Shown: piece after piece, positions 42,364-51,077 of the stretch | Layout of the letters: each line of letters begins with the position of its first letter | Position numbering within the stretch: position 1 is the stretch's first letter | NCBI RefSeq assembly: GCF_021654795.1 | Contig: NZ_AP025344.1 | Coordinates: 5,146,501 to 5,210,500 of the forward strand | Source: Paenibacillus dendritiformis | GTDB lineage: Bacteria; Bacillota; Bacilli; Paenibacillales; Paenibacillaceae | DNA: 64,000 nt | Reading direction: 5' to 3' | Notes under the pieces: generated by a model | Told to the model about the DNA's origin: nothing | The model's database searches: none | Seen by the model: the letters and a program-made list of their open reading frames with translations, nothing else | Position numbers and translations under genes: made by a program

Positions 42364-43807
42364 CCGCTTCCCCCTCCTCATAAATGGGCAGCCGCAGCCT
42401 GACCGTGGTGCCTCTCCCGATCTCGCTCTCCAGCTCCACGATATCCTCCCGGCCATAGAAGAGCTGCAGCCGCTTGAATACGTTCTGCAAGCCGAGCCCG
42501 GTCGAGCGCTGCGCTTCGTCCCGGGAGCGGGCGCCCGCTTGCGGCCCGCCCTCGCCCAACAGGGAGGCCCGGGTCGCCTCATCCATCCCCGCTCCGTTAT
42601 CCGCGATGATCACGGTTACTTCCGTATCCGAGCGGATAATCGACAAGCGCACGGCCGCGCCTTCTTCCATGCCCTCGACGCCATGAATGAACGCATTTTC
42701 GACGATGGGCTGCAGCGACAGGCAGGGAATATATTGCGCCAACGCCCGCTCGTCGATGCTCATCTCGCAGCGGATGCGATCGCGGAAGCGCGCCTGCTGA
42801 ATCGTGAAATATTCCGCGGTATGGTCCACTTCCTCGCGCAGCGTCACCGGGCTATCCAGCTTGCGTAAATTGTAGCGAAGCAGATTCGAGACGGACACGG
42901 TCAAGTCGCTCGTCCGGTCGGCTCCCTCGATCAGCGCCAGCTTCGACAGCGCATTGAGCGTATTGAACAGGAAATGCGGGTTGATCTGGCTCTGCAGCGC
43001 CCGCAGCTCCAGTTCCTTGACGAGACGCTCCCGCTCCAGATGCTCCATATCCTTGGCAATCAGCTTGCGGATATTGGCCAGCATATGCCGGAACGCCTCG
43101 GACAAAATCCGGAATTCATCGTCTTGCCGGAACACCGGAGGCGCAATCTGCAGATTGCCCTTCGCGATCTGCTTGGCGGTGCGGACGAGCATATGTATCG
43201 GGCGGGTGATGCTCCGCGACAGCCAGATGACGAAGACGATGCTGAGCAGCAGGCTGACCCCGAACAGGGCGAGGCCGATCTTGTTCATCTGACGCGTATT
43301 TTGCAGAAGCTGCCGATAATACGGCTGATAGCTGCTCAGCTCCAGATCGACGAGCGACTGGCCCTGATCCCGAATGAATCCCGCGATTTTTTCCGTATCT
43401 TCATACAAGACGGCAAACGAACGCAAGCCTCGCACATCGGTCGCTCCCAGCACCTCCTCCGCTTTTTCCAAGAAGGAGTCAAGCATATGATCATAATTCC
43501 GGACGGAGATCTCGTTGTTGTCCGTCTCCGCCTGCCCGGCCAGATTCCGCTTCAAAGCAAGCAGCTCCTCCTGCTGCGCCGCCAGCTCGCGGTATGTCGC
43601 TTCCTGCTGGTCGATTAAGTAGCGGCTGAGCGTGCGAAGATGCTGCTCCGTCTGCTGGGCAATCTGCTTGTACAACAGAATGCGATCCATCATCAGGTTA
43701 TAGCTCTCCTGCATCATCCGGCTGCTGAAAGATATAAAATAAGTGACGGCGCTGACCAGGATGACAAGAAGAGGAATAAAAACGAAAAGCTTCGTGCGGA
43801 TATTCAT
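42338..43807 (-). CDS. sensor histidine kinase, YesM type
   Basis: A 489-residue membrane kinase. Helix 1 at residues 8-28, an extracellular region of about 145 residues that is predicted to be all helical, helix 2 at about 177-197, then HAMP (RSITRPIHMLVRTAKQIAKGNLQ). The His_kinase domain has SQINPHFLFN with His278 as phosphorylation site. The ATPase part has the N box with Asn371 in PIVENAFIH and DNGAGMD at 403-409. It lies 6 bp after the binding-protein gene and overlaps the regulator gene. The helical outer region suggests that it is signalled by the anchored binding protein rather than binding sugar itself. Confidence 0.94.
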   Translation of the reverse strand: MNIRTKLFVFIPLLVILVSAVTYFISFSSRMMQESYNLMMDRILLYKQIAQQTEQHLRTLSRYLIDQQEATYRELAAQQEELLALKRNLAGQAETDNNEISVRNYDHMLDSFLEKAEEVLGATDVRGLRSFAVLYEDTEKIAGFIRDQGQSLVDLELSSYQPYYRQLLQNTRQMNKIGLALFGVSLLLSIVFVIWLSRSITRPIHMLVRTAKQIAKGNLQIAPPVFRQDDEFRILSEAFRHMLANIRKLIAKDMEHLERERLVKELELRALQSQINPHFLFNTLNALSKLALIEGADRTSDLTVSVSNLLRYNLRKLDSPVTLREEVDHTAEYFTIQQARFRDRIRCEMSIDERALAQYIPCLSLQPIVENAFIHGVEGMEEGAAVRLSIIRSDTEVTVIIADNGAGMDEATRASLLGEGGPQAGARSRDEAQRSTGLGLQNVFKRLQLFYGREDIVELESEIGRGTTVRLRLPIYEEGEADVPSVNCG

Positions 43808-43813
43808 CGTGCG

Positions 43814-44806
43814 TCACTCCAATCGGATTCCGTCCTTCGTCAGTATGTCCGTATCCATCAGATGATGGGGCGGCGCGCTTTTTCCTTCCAGCACATCATG
43901 AATGATCGAGACGCTGTCATAGCCCATCCGGTACGGCTTCTGAATGATGCTGGCCGCGATCTCGCCGCGGGCAATCGCCTGCTTCGTCTCCTCGATGTCA
44001 TCGAAGCCGAAAATGAGCAAATCGTCCCGGCCCGTGCTCTTGGCGGCCTGCAAGATGCCCGCTCCGTCCAGCGCGCTCATCCCGGCGATAATGGCAATAT
44101 CCGGATGCAAATACAGCATCTCCGACGCTTTCTGGGCCGCTTCAACCCGTGAAATATTCGACACCCGGACATCGACGATTTGCAGCGAGCGGTGCCGGCT
44201 GATGACCGAGCGGAATCCGTCCAGCCGCAGCGTCTGATTCTCGGCCAGATTGCTGCCGATAAGAACGCCGATTTTGGTCGTCGAACGATCGGAGAAGGCG
44301 CGGCCGGCTTCGGCCACGATCTCGCCCAGTCTCCTGCCCGACTCATAATTGTCCGTCCCGACGTAGGTGAGCCGCTTGCTGTCCGGCGCATCGGCATCCA
44401 CGGTAAGGACCGGGATGCCCTGTGCCACCGCTTGGTCGATCAACCGGGTATAAGCAATGCTGTGAATGCCCTGCAGCAGAATCGCATCCACCTTCGCGGC
44501 GATGGCTTTCTCCAGCAGCATCGTCTGCTCCTCCGGGTTGATGCGGAGCGGCCCGACATATTCCAGGGCCATACCCAACCGGTTCGCCGCATCTCTCGCC
44601 CCCTGCTCGATCATCCGCCAGTACGGATTATCCAGCTCCTGGGAGATCAGCATCACATGGGGCTTGCCGGATGCCCCGGCCTCCGCCTCGCTCCACTGCC
44701 GAATCAACGCCTGATTGCGGTAGGTGGATGACATGAACTCAAAGAGCAGATAAAGAAAGGACAGGAGCAGCAAGCCAAGAACCGCCGCCCATCTTTTATC
44801 TGACAT
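43814..44806 (-). CDS. membrane-anchored sugar-binding sensor protein
   Basis: 330 residues of the periplasmic binding protein type I (ribose/galactose-like) fold: KPHVMLISQELDNPYWRMIEQGARDAANRLG near residue 50, then AKVDAILLQGIHS, YVGTDNYESGRRLGEIVAEAG and IIAGMSALDGAGILQAAK. The N-terminal helix (WAAVLGLLLLSFLYLLFEFM) lacks a lipobox or clear cleavage site, so it probably stays anchored. It is the first gene of a three-gene unit with YesM/YesN partners. This matches three-component systems in which a binding protein passes ligand information to the kinase (XylFII-LytS-YesN type). A cre-like site lies upstream. Confidence 0.85.
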   Translation of the reverse strand: MSDKRWAAVLGLLLLSFLYLLFEFMSSTYRNQALIRQWSEAEAGASGKPHVMLISQELDNPYWRMIEQGARDAANRLGMALEYVGPLRINPEEQTMLLEKAIAAKVDAILLQGIHSIAYTRLIDQAVAQGIPVLTVDADAPDSKRLTYVGTDNYESGRRLGEIVAEAGRAFSDRSTTKIGVLIGSNLAENQTLRLDGFRSVISRHRSLQIVDVRVSNISRVEAAQKASEMLYLHPDIAIIAGMSALDGAGILQAAKSTGRDDLLIFGFDDIEETKQAIARGEIAASIIQKPYRMGYDSVSIIHDVLEGKSAPPHHLMDTDILTKDGIRLE

Positions 44807-44829
44807 GGATCATCCCTCCCAACAATAAT

Positions 44830-44843
44830 TGAATGCGCTTACA
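44830..44843 (+). promoter_or_regulatory. cre-like site before the sensing operon
   Basis: TGAATGCGCTTACA differs from TGWAANCGNTNWCA at one position; it lies 24 bp before the start of the binding-protein sensor gene (minus strand). Confidence 0.45.
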
Positions 44844-44911
44844 ACCCCGAACATCGTGATCTGCATGCACTGGCCATCCCGCGACCGGCTCTGCACCCGG
44901 TGCGAAGATCT

Positions 44912-44946
44912 AAAAAAGATGACTCCTCGCTGAAAGAAGTCATCTT
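44912..44946 (-). terminator. terminator of the TIR-like two-gene unit
   Basis: On the minus strand AAGATGACT and AGTCATCTT around 13 nt, followed by TTTTTT. Confidence 0.85.
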
Positions 44947-44979
44947 GCGCCCGATTCCCGGGATGAATTCATTATCGGT

Positions 44980-45210
44980 TTATGCGAATGAAGGCTTGGT
45001 TCGATCGACTTCGCCGCTGAGCACCTTCACATATTCTTCGTCCGAGCCTTCGACGGAAGGGCCAATGTAGACAATAGCTGCCGCGTTATGCTGACCGCTT
45101 CCGCGAATGCCTTTCTTCCTGGAACGGCCAAATGGACCTCTTGCCTGGCGGTTAAGCTTGTTGATTCCGGCGCTTCCCTTATGCAAGTGAATCGGATGAT
45201 CGCCCGTCAT
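44980..45210 (-). CDS. small basic partner of the TIR-like protein
   Basis: 76 residues, strongly basic in the first half (NKLNRQARGPFGRSRKKGIRG) and more acidic later (PSVEGSDEEYVKVLSGEVDR). I do not recognise it; no membrane helix, no Cys pairs. Its ATG overlaps the stop of the TIR-like gene by 4 bp and a strong terminator follows, so it is surely in the same operon. It could be a regulator, an adaptor or an immunity-type partner; nothing in the sequence decides this. Confidence 0.65.
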   Translation of the reverse strand: MTGDHPIHLHKGSAGINKLNRQARGPFGRSRKKGIRGSGQHNAAAIVYIGPSVEGSDEEYVKVLSGEVDRTKPSFA

Positions 45211-46235
45211 GCGGAATCACCTCCAATTAAGTGGTCAATGGTTCGCAGCAAATCATTGTTCAGCTGTACAATCGCGGCTAGTTCGGATTCCTCAAGCAGC
45301 CTCTGCCCGGCGAAATGCACGGACAGCACGTGCTCTCTACCAAGAGGATAGCATAGCACATAAACCAGCGCAAGCTCCTCGCGCTTGAAAAACGACCATT
45401 TTCCGTTAAGAAAGACATCTATCACGTAAATTTGGTGATCCTTGTCCTGCCGGCGCTCCGCGGCGCTGAACGAGAAAAACTGCCCTCTCCCTACATTACC
45501 CGCCACCTGCCCGATGCCATCAAGGCCTTGCTTGCGCCATAGCGCCGCCCCCGTGACGCGGAACCCTTGCGGAGGCATGATGGAGTTGCGGACGGCCTCA
45601 TACAGCGCTTCGTATTTCTCCTGAGAGTTGACGGCCGCCAGATTGCGAGTGTATTCCCAGAAAAAGTGAAGCAAGCTTTGCTTCTGGAGCAGTTCCGTTT
45701 CTTTGGCAGCCAACAAGTCACGGGGGTTTTGAAAAAATCCTTCCTCTTTAATCCTGCGGATCAGCTGCTGGCAGGCGACCGACACGGCCGCCTCATGCTT
45801 GTTATCCGTCCGCAGCTCATAGCTCAACAGCGTAAGCCCCTGCAGATCGGAGAGCACGTGAAATTCATGGATCGTCTTCCCTTCTATCAGATCGCTTCGT
45901 TCCCGGACTTGGCCGGGAATGACGGCGAACACTCTGCTCCGCCCGAGCTTTCCCCAAAAAAGCCCCATCTCGAACAACGTATTGTCCCGCGGGACAAACA
46001 CATATTTCCCGCGGTGCAATGCGACATCATCCGGCGCGAAAACGAAAATACCAAAATCATGCTGCTCAAGTTCCCTCTCCAGTGTCTCCATCGTATATTC
46101 ATTTCCGCCAAATGCCCCGGCATACCAAGGGGAAACCTGGCCGTAATAATTCAGTTGCGAATGAACGGCGTTCGCGATGTCAATCGCTTCCCTCGATGAG
46201 CCGATAAATATATTCGGTTTCGCAGAAATGGACAC
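45207..46235 (-). CDS. TIR-like (Cap12/PF10137 type) effector protein
   Basis: 342 residues, cytoplasmic. Residues 8-118 form a TIR-like nucleotide-binding domain of the kind called CD-NTase-associated protein 12/Pycsar effector: IFIGSSREAIDIANAV at the start, ETLERELEQHDFGIFVFAPDD, and NTLFEMGLFWG, in which Glu89 is in the place of the NAD-cleaving glutamate. RVFAVIPG follows as the next strand. Residues 180-342 (LLHFFWEYTRNLAAVN, IYVIDVFLNGKWSFF) are an unidentified sensor-like region, possibly a GAF-like fold. Known relatives degrade NAD+ after phage sensing. No cyclase gene is visible nearby. Antiphage role is inference. Confidence 0.75.
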   Translation of the reverse strand: MSISAKPNIFIGSSREAIDIANAVHSQLNYYGQVSPWYAGAFGGNEYTMETLERELEQHDFGIFVFAPDDVALHRGKYVFVPRDNTLFEMGLFWGKLGRSRVFAVIPGQVRERSDLIEGKTIHEFHVLSDLQGLTLLSYELRTDNKHEAAVSVACQQLIRRIKEEGFFQNPRDLLAAKETELLQKQSLLHFFWEYTRNLAAVNSQEKYEALYEAVRNSIMPPQGFRVTGAALWRKQGLDGIGQVAGNVGRGQFFSFSAAERRQDKDHQIYVIDVFLNGKWSFFKREELALVYVLCYPLGREHVLSVHFAGQRLLEESELAAIVQLNNDLLRTIDHLIGGDSA

Positions 46236-46307
46236 AAGCGCAGCTCCTTTTTGAACTTGATAGCCTTAATTATACTATGATTTACCAATTCTGTGTGAGA
46301 ACAAAGC

Positions 46308-46327
46308 GATGAAACCGCTTTTTCATC
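46308..46327. promoter_or_regulatory. palindrome before the adenine deaminase gene
   Basis: GATGAAA-CCGCTT-TTTCATC is a perfect 7-bp-arm inverted repeat. It contains a cre-like half (TGAAACCGCTT) and could be an operator. It lies between divergent genes, about 95 bp before the deaminase start. Confidence 0.4.
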
Positions 46328-46422
46328 CGATTCCCTTCAATCCGTCAACGTGTAGAAAATGTTTCCTTGATCTATACTTATGCTGTTCCCATAATTTTTA
46401 AGTCATCAAAGGAGACGACACA

Positions 46423-48249
46423 ATGAACACTAGCAACCGCTTTGCCCGGCCTCATCTGGCCGAATGCGTGCCCGGCCTGGTCGCGACGGCGAGAGGGGAC
46501 AAAAAGGCAACCCTCGTCATTCTGCGCGCGAAGCTCGTCAATGTATGCTCCGGGGAGATTCAGGACGATATGTCCATCGGCGTGCAGGGCTCGCGCATTG
46601 CCTTCGTCGGCAAGGATGCGAGTCATATGATCGGGGAGGACACGAAAGTAATCGATGCGGCCGGCCGCTATGTCGCGCCCGGACTGCTCGACGGCCATTG
46701 TCATATCGAGAGCAGCCAGATCACGCCGTCGCAATTCGCGCGGGCCGTGCTCGTCACCGGCACGACCGGCGGCTTCTTCGACGCCCACGAGATTACCAAT
46801 GTTCTCGGCCTGCCCGGCCTGCGCCTGATGCTGGACGAAGCGAGAACGACGCCGCTCGCGGCCTATATGCAGGTCGCTTCCTGCGTGCCGTCGACAGGAC
46901 CCGAGCTGGAGACCAGCGGCGCTTCGATCGGCCCGGCCGAAGTGGCGGAAGCCTTCACCTGGGGGCCGGATATGATCGCCCTTGGCGAGGTGATGAACTT
47001 CCCGGGCGTCGTGTACAGCGATGAGAAAATGATCGGCGAAATCCAGGCGGCCTTGCGCGCGGGCCGGGTCGCGGACGGGCACTATACCTGGCCGGTCGAC
47101 GACTGGAGAATCTCCGCGTATGCGGCGAGCGGCATAACCGGATGCCACGAGAGCGTCAAGGCGGAGGATGTCATCGAGCGGGTGCGCCGCGGCATGTACG
47201 CGAAGATGAGACGCGGCTCGGCCTGGCATGACGTCGCCGAATCGATCAAGGCGCATACCGACTATGGCATCGATACGCGGCGCATGATTCTCGTCACCGA
47301 CGATCGCAGTCCCGAATCGCTGGTGGATGAAGGGCATATGGACTTCGTCGTCCGCCACGCCATCGCTCAGGGCGTCCGTCCGGTTACCGCCTTCCAGATG
47401 GCGACTATCAACACGGCGGAGCGCTTCGGCGTCGCCCGCGATGTCGGCACGATCACGCCCGCCTCGTTCGCCGACATCATTATCCTCGAGGGCAACCTGG
47501 CCGACGTCAATGTCGCCATGACGATCGCCGCCGGACAAGTCGTGGCCGAGAACGGACGCATGGTCGTCGATCTGCCGGAGTTCAGCTATCCGGAGGAAGC
47601 CATTCGTTCGGTGCATCTGGCGCGGGAAGTCCGTGCGGACGACTTCGTCATTGCCTGCCCGGGTTCATCCGGGGAGCGGAAGGCAAGAGCGATTCAAGTG
47701 CGGGAGAATCATGTCGATACGAAGGAACTGATTGTATCCGTCCGCATCGAGGACGGCCGCGTGGCGCTGCGCCGAGAGGATGGCCTGTGCAAAATCGCCG
47801 TCATCGAGCGCCATCAAGGAACCGGCAACCAGTCGCTCGGCCTCGTGTCCGGCGTCGGCTTCCAGGTTCCGGCCGCCATCGCGACGACCGTCGCCCATGA
47901 TTGCCACAACCTGATGGTAATCGGCAACTCCGACACGCTGATGGCCAAGGCGGCCAATACCGTGGCCGGTATGCATGGGGGCATCGCCGTCGTCACGGAG
48001 GATGCGGTCGTGAAGCTGCCGCTGCCGGTGGCCGGCCTGATGTCCCATGCGCCGTTCGAGGAGGTCGCCGAACAATCGCGCGCCATCAGCAAGGCGCTGT
48101 ACGATGCGGGCTGCACGATGAACTACGCGTTCATGACTCTGTCCCTGCTGGCGCTGATCGTCGTGCCGGAGCTGCGCCTGTCCGATCTCGGGCTGATCAA
48201 GACGACGGAGCAAGGCTTCGTTGAGGTTCCGCTGTTCGTGGAAGAATAA
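46423..48249 (+). CDS. adenine deaminase
   Basis: 608 residues of the adenine deaminase family (AdeC), converting adenine to hypoxanthine with ammonia release. Features of the metal-dependent amidohydrolase fold: YVAPGLLDGHCHIESSQITPSQFA with the HxH metal ligands, TTGGFFDAHEITNVLG, GEVMNFPGVVYSDEKMIG and the C-terminal domain with GTGNQSLGLVSGVGFQ. GGAGACGACACA precedes the ATG. It is monocistronic between two terminators. The length is slightly above the Bacillus enzyme because of an N-terminal extension. Confidence 0.92.
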   Translation: MNTSNRFARPHLAECVPGLVATARGDKKATLVILRAKLVNVCSGEIQDDMSIGVQGSRIAFVGKDASHMIGEDTKVIDAAGRYVAPGLLDGHCHIESSQITPSQFARAVLVTGTTGGFFDAHEITNVLGLPGLRLMLDEARTTPLAAYMQVASCVPSTGPELETSGASIGPAEVAEAFTWGPDMIALGEVMNFPGVVYSDEKMIGEIQAALRAGRVADGHYTWPVDDWRISAYAASGITGCHESVKAEDVIERVRRGMYAKMRRGSAWHDVAESIKAHTDYGIDTRRMILVTDDRSPESLVDEGHMDFVVRHAIAQGVRPVTAFQMATINTAERFGVARDVGTITPASFADIIILEGNLADVNVAMTIAAGQVVAENGRMVVDLPEFSYPEEAIRSVHLAREVRADDFVIACPGSSGERKARAIQVRENHVDTKELIVSVRIEDGRVALRREDGLCKIAVIERHQGTGNQSLGLVSGVGFQVPAAIATTVAHDCHNLMVIGNSDTLMAKAANTVAGMHGGIAVVTEDAVVKLPLPVAGLMSHAPFEEVAEQSRAISKALYDAGCTMNYAFMTLSLLALIVVPELRLSDLGLIKTTEQGFVEVPLFVEE

Positions 48250-48262
48250 TTGGACCTGAAAA

Positions 48263-48292
48263 CAGGCAGCCGTCCCGCGGGATGGCTGCCTG
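48263..48292. terminator. terminator deaminase / phosphoesterase
   Basis: CAGGCAGCC-GTCCC and GGGAT-GGCTGCCTG form a strong stem between two convergent genes, with short T runs. Confidence 0.75.
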
Positions 48293-48298
48293 CTTCTA

Positions 48299-49267
48299 TT
48301 ACGCGCGAACCTCGGGGCGATGCTCCGGCTGTGCGCCAACGGTCTGGCCGTCGCTCTCGCGAATCCATGTCTCGAAGCCGCGTTCCCCGGCCTTCAACTG
48401 AATGACGCGCGCGCCCGTCGGGAAATGATCATTCCGTTCTCCATCCACGAAGCTGACATATTGCGCGGACCTGCCGTAGCAGAGACGGATGCCGTGCAGC
48501 GTCCCGCAGAAATCATTCGCGTGATCATGCCCGACGAAGGTGCCCATCACATCTCCCATCTCGAGCATCGCCGCGAACAGGCCCGAATTCACCGCGGGCG
48601 AGCATATCGGCTCCATCCGATGGCCCACGCATGTCTGGGTAGTCCACGCCTCCTGATACTCCGGCAGCGGAATGTGGAAGAATGCGAGCGCCGGCAGCGG
48701 CTGCCCGCCGTTCTGCGCAATCAGCGCCCGCGACTGCCGGATATACCATTCAATCTGATCGTGACGTATCCAGTCATAGCCGCCCACCTGGCGCAGCGGC
48801 GAATAATCTCCGCTATCCAGGAAATAAAGGGCGGCCGCCGCCGTGCCGCTCTGATCGGCGATCGTGAGCACATAGTTCCCGTTACCGCTAACTCCAAGCG
48901 GATCAGGCTGGGCGGCGCAGTACCTGTAAGACAACTGCGCTTCATGCATTTGCCGCCTTGTCGCCGCGCCTTCCGAATCGTGATTGCCGAATACGAACGC
49001 CCACGGAATCCGGTGCCGCTCCAAGGTCATCGCCGCTTTGTCCAGGAAGTATAACGGATCTCCCTTCGCGCTCGCCGTCACGTCTCCCGCGATGACAACG
49101 AGATCGGGCCGCTCGGCTTCGATAATCCGATCCATCCCGGCCCGCGTCATATCATCGATATTTTGGGGTTCCTCCAAGTTGAATCCACTTTCCACGCAGA
49201 ACTCCGTATCCGAGAACTGGACAATCTTGAATGTCCCATCCCCGCGGAACGCCAACGTCTGACTCAT
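48299..49267 (-). CDS. calcineurin-like metallophosphoesterase
   Basis: 322 residues, no signal peptide, similar to the purple acid phosphatase-like/Dcr2-type phosphoesterases. Metal motifs: VQFSDTEF (residues 17-23), IAGDVTA (Asp62), FGNHDSE (Asn95, His96), FFHIPLPEY (His198) and GHDHANDF (His247, His249). The first motif is odd: the usual D-x-H is D20-T-E22 here, so one metal ligand is changed from His to Glu. All other ligands are present, so the enzyme may still be active with altered metal preference. Substrate unknown. Confidence 0.8.
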   Translation of the reverse strand: MSQTLAFRGDGTFKIVQFSDTEFCVESGFNLEEPQNIDDMTRAGMDRIIEAERPDLVVIAGDVTASAKGDPLYFLDKAAMTLERHRIPWAFVFGNHDSEGAATRRQMHEAQLSYRYCAAQPDPLGVSGNGNYVLTIADQSGTAAAALYFLDSGDYSPLRQVGGYDWIRHDQIEWYIRQSRALIAQNGGQPLPALAFFHIPLPEYQEAWTTQTCVGHRMEPICSPAVNSGLFAAMLEMGDVMGTFVGHDHANDFCGTLHGIRLCYGRSAQYVSFVDGERNDHFPTGARVIQLKAGERGFETWIRESDGQTVGAQPEHRPEVRA

Positions 49268-49402
49268 TACCGGCAGCCTCCTTCTGTCGGATCCCGATCA
49301 CCCGAATCGGGATATCGCGTTATGGCCGGAAGTATACCATGGTCCCTCCGCCTGCTCAATATACGATAATCCCCGGGCAAGCATTTTTCGCGAAGCGGCG
49401 CG

Positions 49403-50728
49403 CTAATCCAAAATTCGGGCCGTCACCATCGCCTTGACTACGCGCTGCCCCGCGACGAACATTTCCACTTCGATCTTGCAGAACCTGCGGCTCAGTTCAA
49501 TGACCGCCGGAACCATTTCCACGATGTTTTCGATTTCGATCGGCGCCAAATAATAAACGGAGGTGTGATCGATAAGCAGATCCTTCTTCTTATGCTGCTT
49601 AATCGTGCGGGTGACGGCAAGGGTGATCATGCTGCCCAGGATGCCCTCGGAGATGTAGCCCATCTGATTGATCATCGAGGTATGAACAGGACCGCGGAAA
49701 GAAAGTCCGCCGTCTTCGCCCCGAATCTCCTCGAACGCCGACCAGATCTGATCCTCCAGCGTCTCCCCCTGTTGAGGCTGCGAATGAACCGACTGCATCG
49801 CTTTCAAAATATCCTTGCGGCTAATCACGCCGATCAGCTTCTTCTCCCCGTCTACGACCGGGATCAGCTCAATGCCTTCCCATACCATCATATGGCCCGC
49901 GGTCGCAATCGAGGTATGAGGCATGACCGTAATCGGATGGGGGCTCATTAAATGCTCGATTCGTTCGTTGTCGGAAGCGCCGATAATGTCCTTGGCGATG
50001 ATCATGCCCACGGGCCTGTTCTCATCATCCACCACGGGAAAGCGGTTGTGATCGGTTTCCTCGATCAGCTGTTTCAGATGCCCGACCGTTCTCGACTGGT
50101 GAATCGAGGTCAGCGGAATGTCTTTTCGAATAATATCGCCGACCAAAATAATCTGCTTCTTGATCATCCGCTCGGATAAAGCCCGGTTCAGGAGGGCAGC
50201 CACCGTAAAGGTGTCGTATTTGCAGCTGATGACCGGAAGCGCCAGCTCGTCCGCCAGCTCGCGAACCTCCGCCGGGGTATCGAAGCCTCCCGTAATGAGC
50301 ACCCCTGCGCCCAAGGTCAGCGCGCTGTGATGCGCCTTGTTCCGGTTCCCGACAATCAGCAGATTTCCCGGTTCAATGTACCGCATCATCGCTTCGAGCT
50401 GCATAGCCCCGATCACGAACTTGTTCAGCGTCTTGTCCAGGCCCGCTGTGCCGCCCAGCACCTCTCCGTCCACCAGACTTCGTATTTCTTCGAAGGTCAG
50501 TCTGTCGATATGCTGCGGCTCTTTCTTCTCGATGCGGACGGTGCCCGTGCGCTCTCTCGTGCTGACGATCCCCCGGCCCTCCGCTTCCTTGATGGCGCGG
50601 TAAGCCGTCCCCTCGCTCACGTTCAAGGCCTGCGCGATTTTGCGCACCGAAATGCGCGTCCCGATGTCAAGCTCTTCAATGTATTGGATAATCTGCCCGT
50701 GCTTCGTCATCATTTCGTGAGAATTCAT
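49403..50728 (-). CDS. ytoI: HTH-DRTGG-CBS-hotdog regulator (YtoI-like)
   Basis: 441 residues, closely patterned on Bacillus YtoI. Order: winged helix-turn-helix (residues 8-70, ISVRKIAQALNVSEGTAYRAI), DRTGG domain (about 75-185, GEVLGGTAGLDKTLNKFVIGAMQ), CBS pair (about 195-310, HNRFPVVDDENRPVGMIIAKD; VWEGIELIPVVDGEKKLIGV) and a hotdog thioesterase-like domain (about 325-441). CBS domains usually bind adenine nucleotides and the hotdog fold may bind an acyl-CoA, so it looks like a ligand-sensing transcription factor. AGAGGGGA precedes the ATG. Two TATATAG-type repeats lie in its leader, like those before aceA. Confidence 0.88.
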   Translation of the reverse strand: MNSHEMMTKHGQIIQYIEELDIGTRISVRKIAQALNVSEGTAYRAIKEAEGRGIVSTRERTGTVRIEKKEPQHIDRLTFEEIRSLVDGEVLGGTAGLDKTLNKFVIGAMQLEAMMRYIEPGNLLIVGNRNKAHHSALTLGAGVLITGGFDTPAEVRELADELALPVISCKYDTFTVAALLNRALSERMIKKQIILVGDIIRKDIPLTSIHQSRTVGHLKQLIEETDHNRFPVVDDENRPVGMIIAKDIIGASDNERIEHLMSPHPITVMPHTSIATAGHMMVWEGIELIPVVDGEKKLIGVISRKDILKAMQSVHSQPQQGETLEDQIWSAFEEIRGEDGGLSFRGPVHTSMINQMGYISEGILGSMITLAVTRTIKQHKKKDLLIDHTSVYYLAPIEIENIVEMVPAVIELSRRFCKIEVEMFVAGQRVVKAMVTARILD

Positions 50729-50741
50729 AAGCTATCCCCTC

Positions 50742-50774
50742 TGTTATATAGCGGAATACCTCTATTATATAGCA
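50742..50774 (-). promoter_or_regulatory. two TATATA-type repeats before ytoI
   Basis: TGTTATATAGCG (50742) and TATTATATAGCA (50763) are spaced by 21 bp, two helical turns. They resemble the TGTTATATAACA sites before the aceA operon and may be binding sites of the same regulator. Confidence 0.45.
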
Positions 50775-50804
50775 TGGGGAAAATATTGAAACGGAAGCGG
50801 AAAA

Positions 50805-50853
50805 AGAAAATCTCCAACAGGCCCGTTCTTTCCTCGAGCAGGCTCTGTTGGAG
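50805..50853 (-). terminator. terminator of the aceA-aceB-small ORF operon
   Basis: On the minus strand CTCCAACAG and CTGTTGGAG close a stem with inner AGCCTG/CGGGCC pairing, followed by ATTTTCTTTTTC. Confidence 0.8.
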
Positions 50854-50873
50854 ATCAGCTTGCGATCAACTAA

Positions 50874-51053
50874 TTAATCATTGCGGTAGCAATAATAATT
50901 GGTAATGAAATAGTGCGACAGCGGCAAGGAGGACTGCTGGACTTCCTCGCTGCTCGAATGATAATACAAATCCAAAAATACGGGGGACAGCGGATAAAAC
51001 GCCGTGTGCTCCATCGTCTCGTCTGTCTCGTGTTCAACCTTGTTCATCGCCAT
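50874..51053 (-). CDS. small protein after malate synthase
   Basis: 59 residues, MAMNKVEHETDETMEHTAFY..., rich in Tyr and Ser towards the end (SHYFITNYYCYRND). AAAGGAGG lies 9 bp before the ATG, 24 bp after the aceB stop, and a terminator follows, so it is very likely a translated third gene of the glyoxylate operon. No known family, membrane helix or metal motif. Function unknown. Confidence 0.7.
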   Translation of the reverse strand: MAMNKVEHETDETMEHTAFYPLSPVFLDLYYHSSSEEVQQSSLPLSHYFITNYYCYRND

Positions 51054-51077
51054 ATGCGTGAACCTCCTTTTGCGAAA

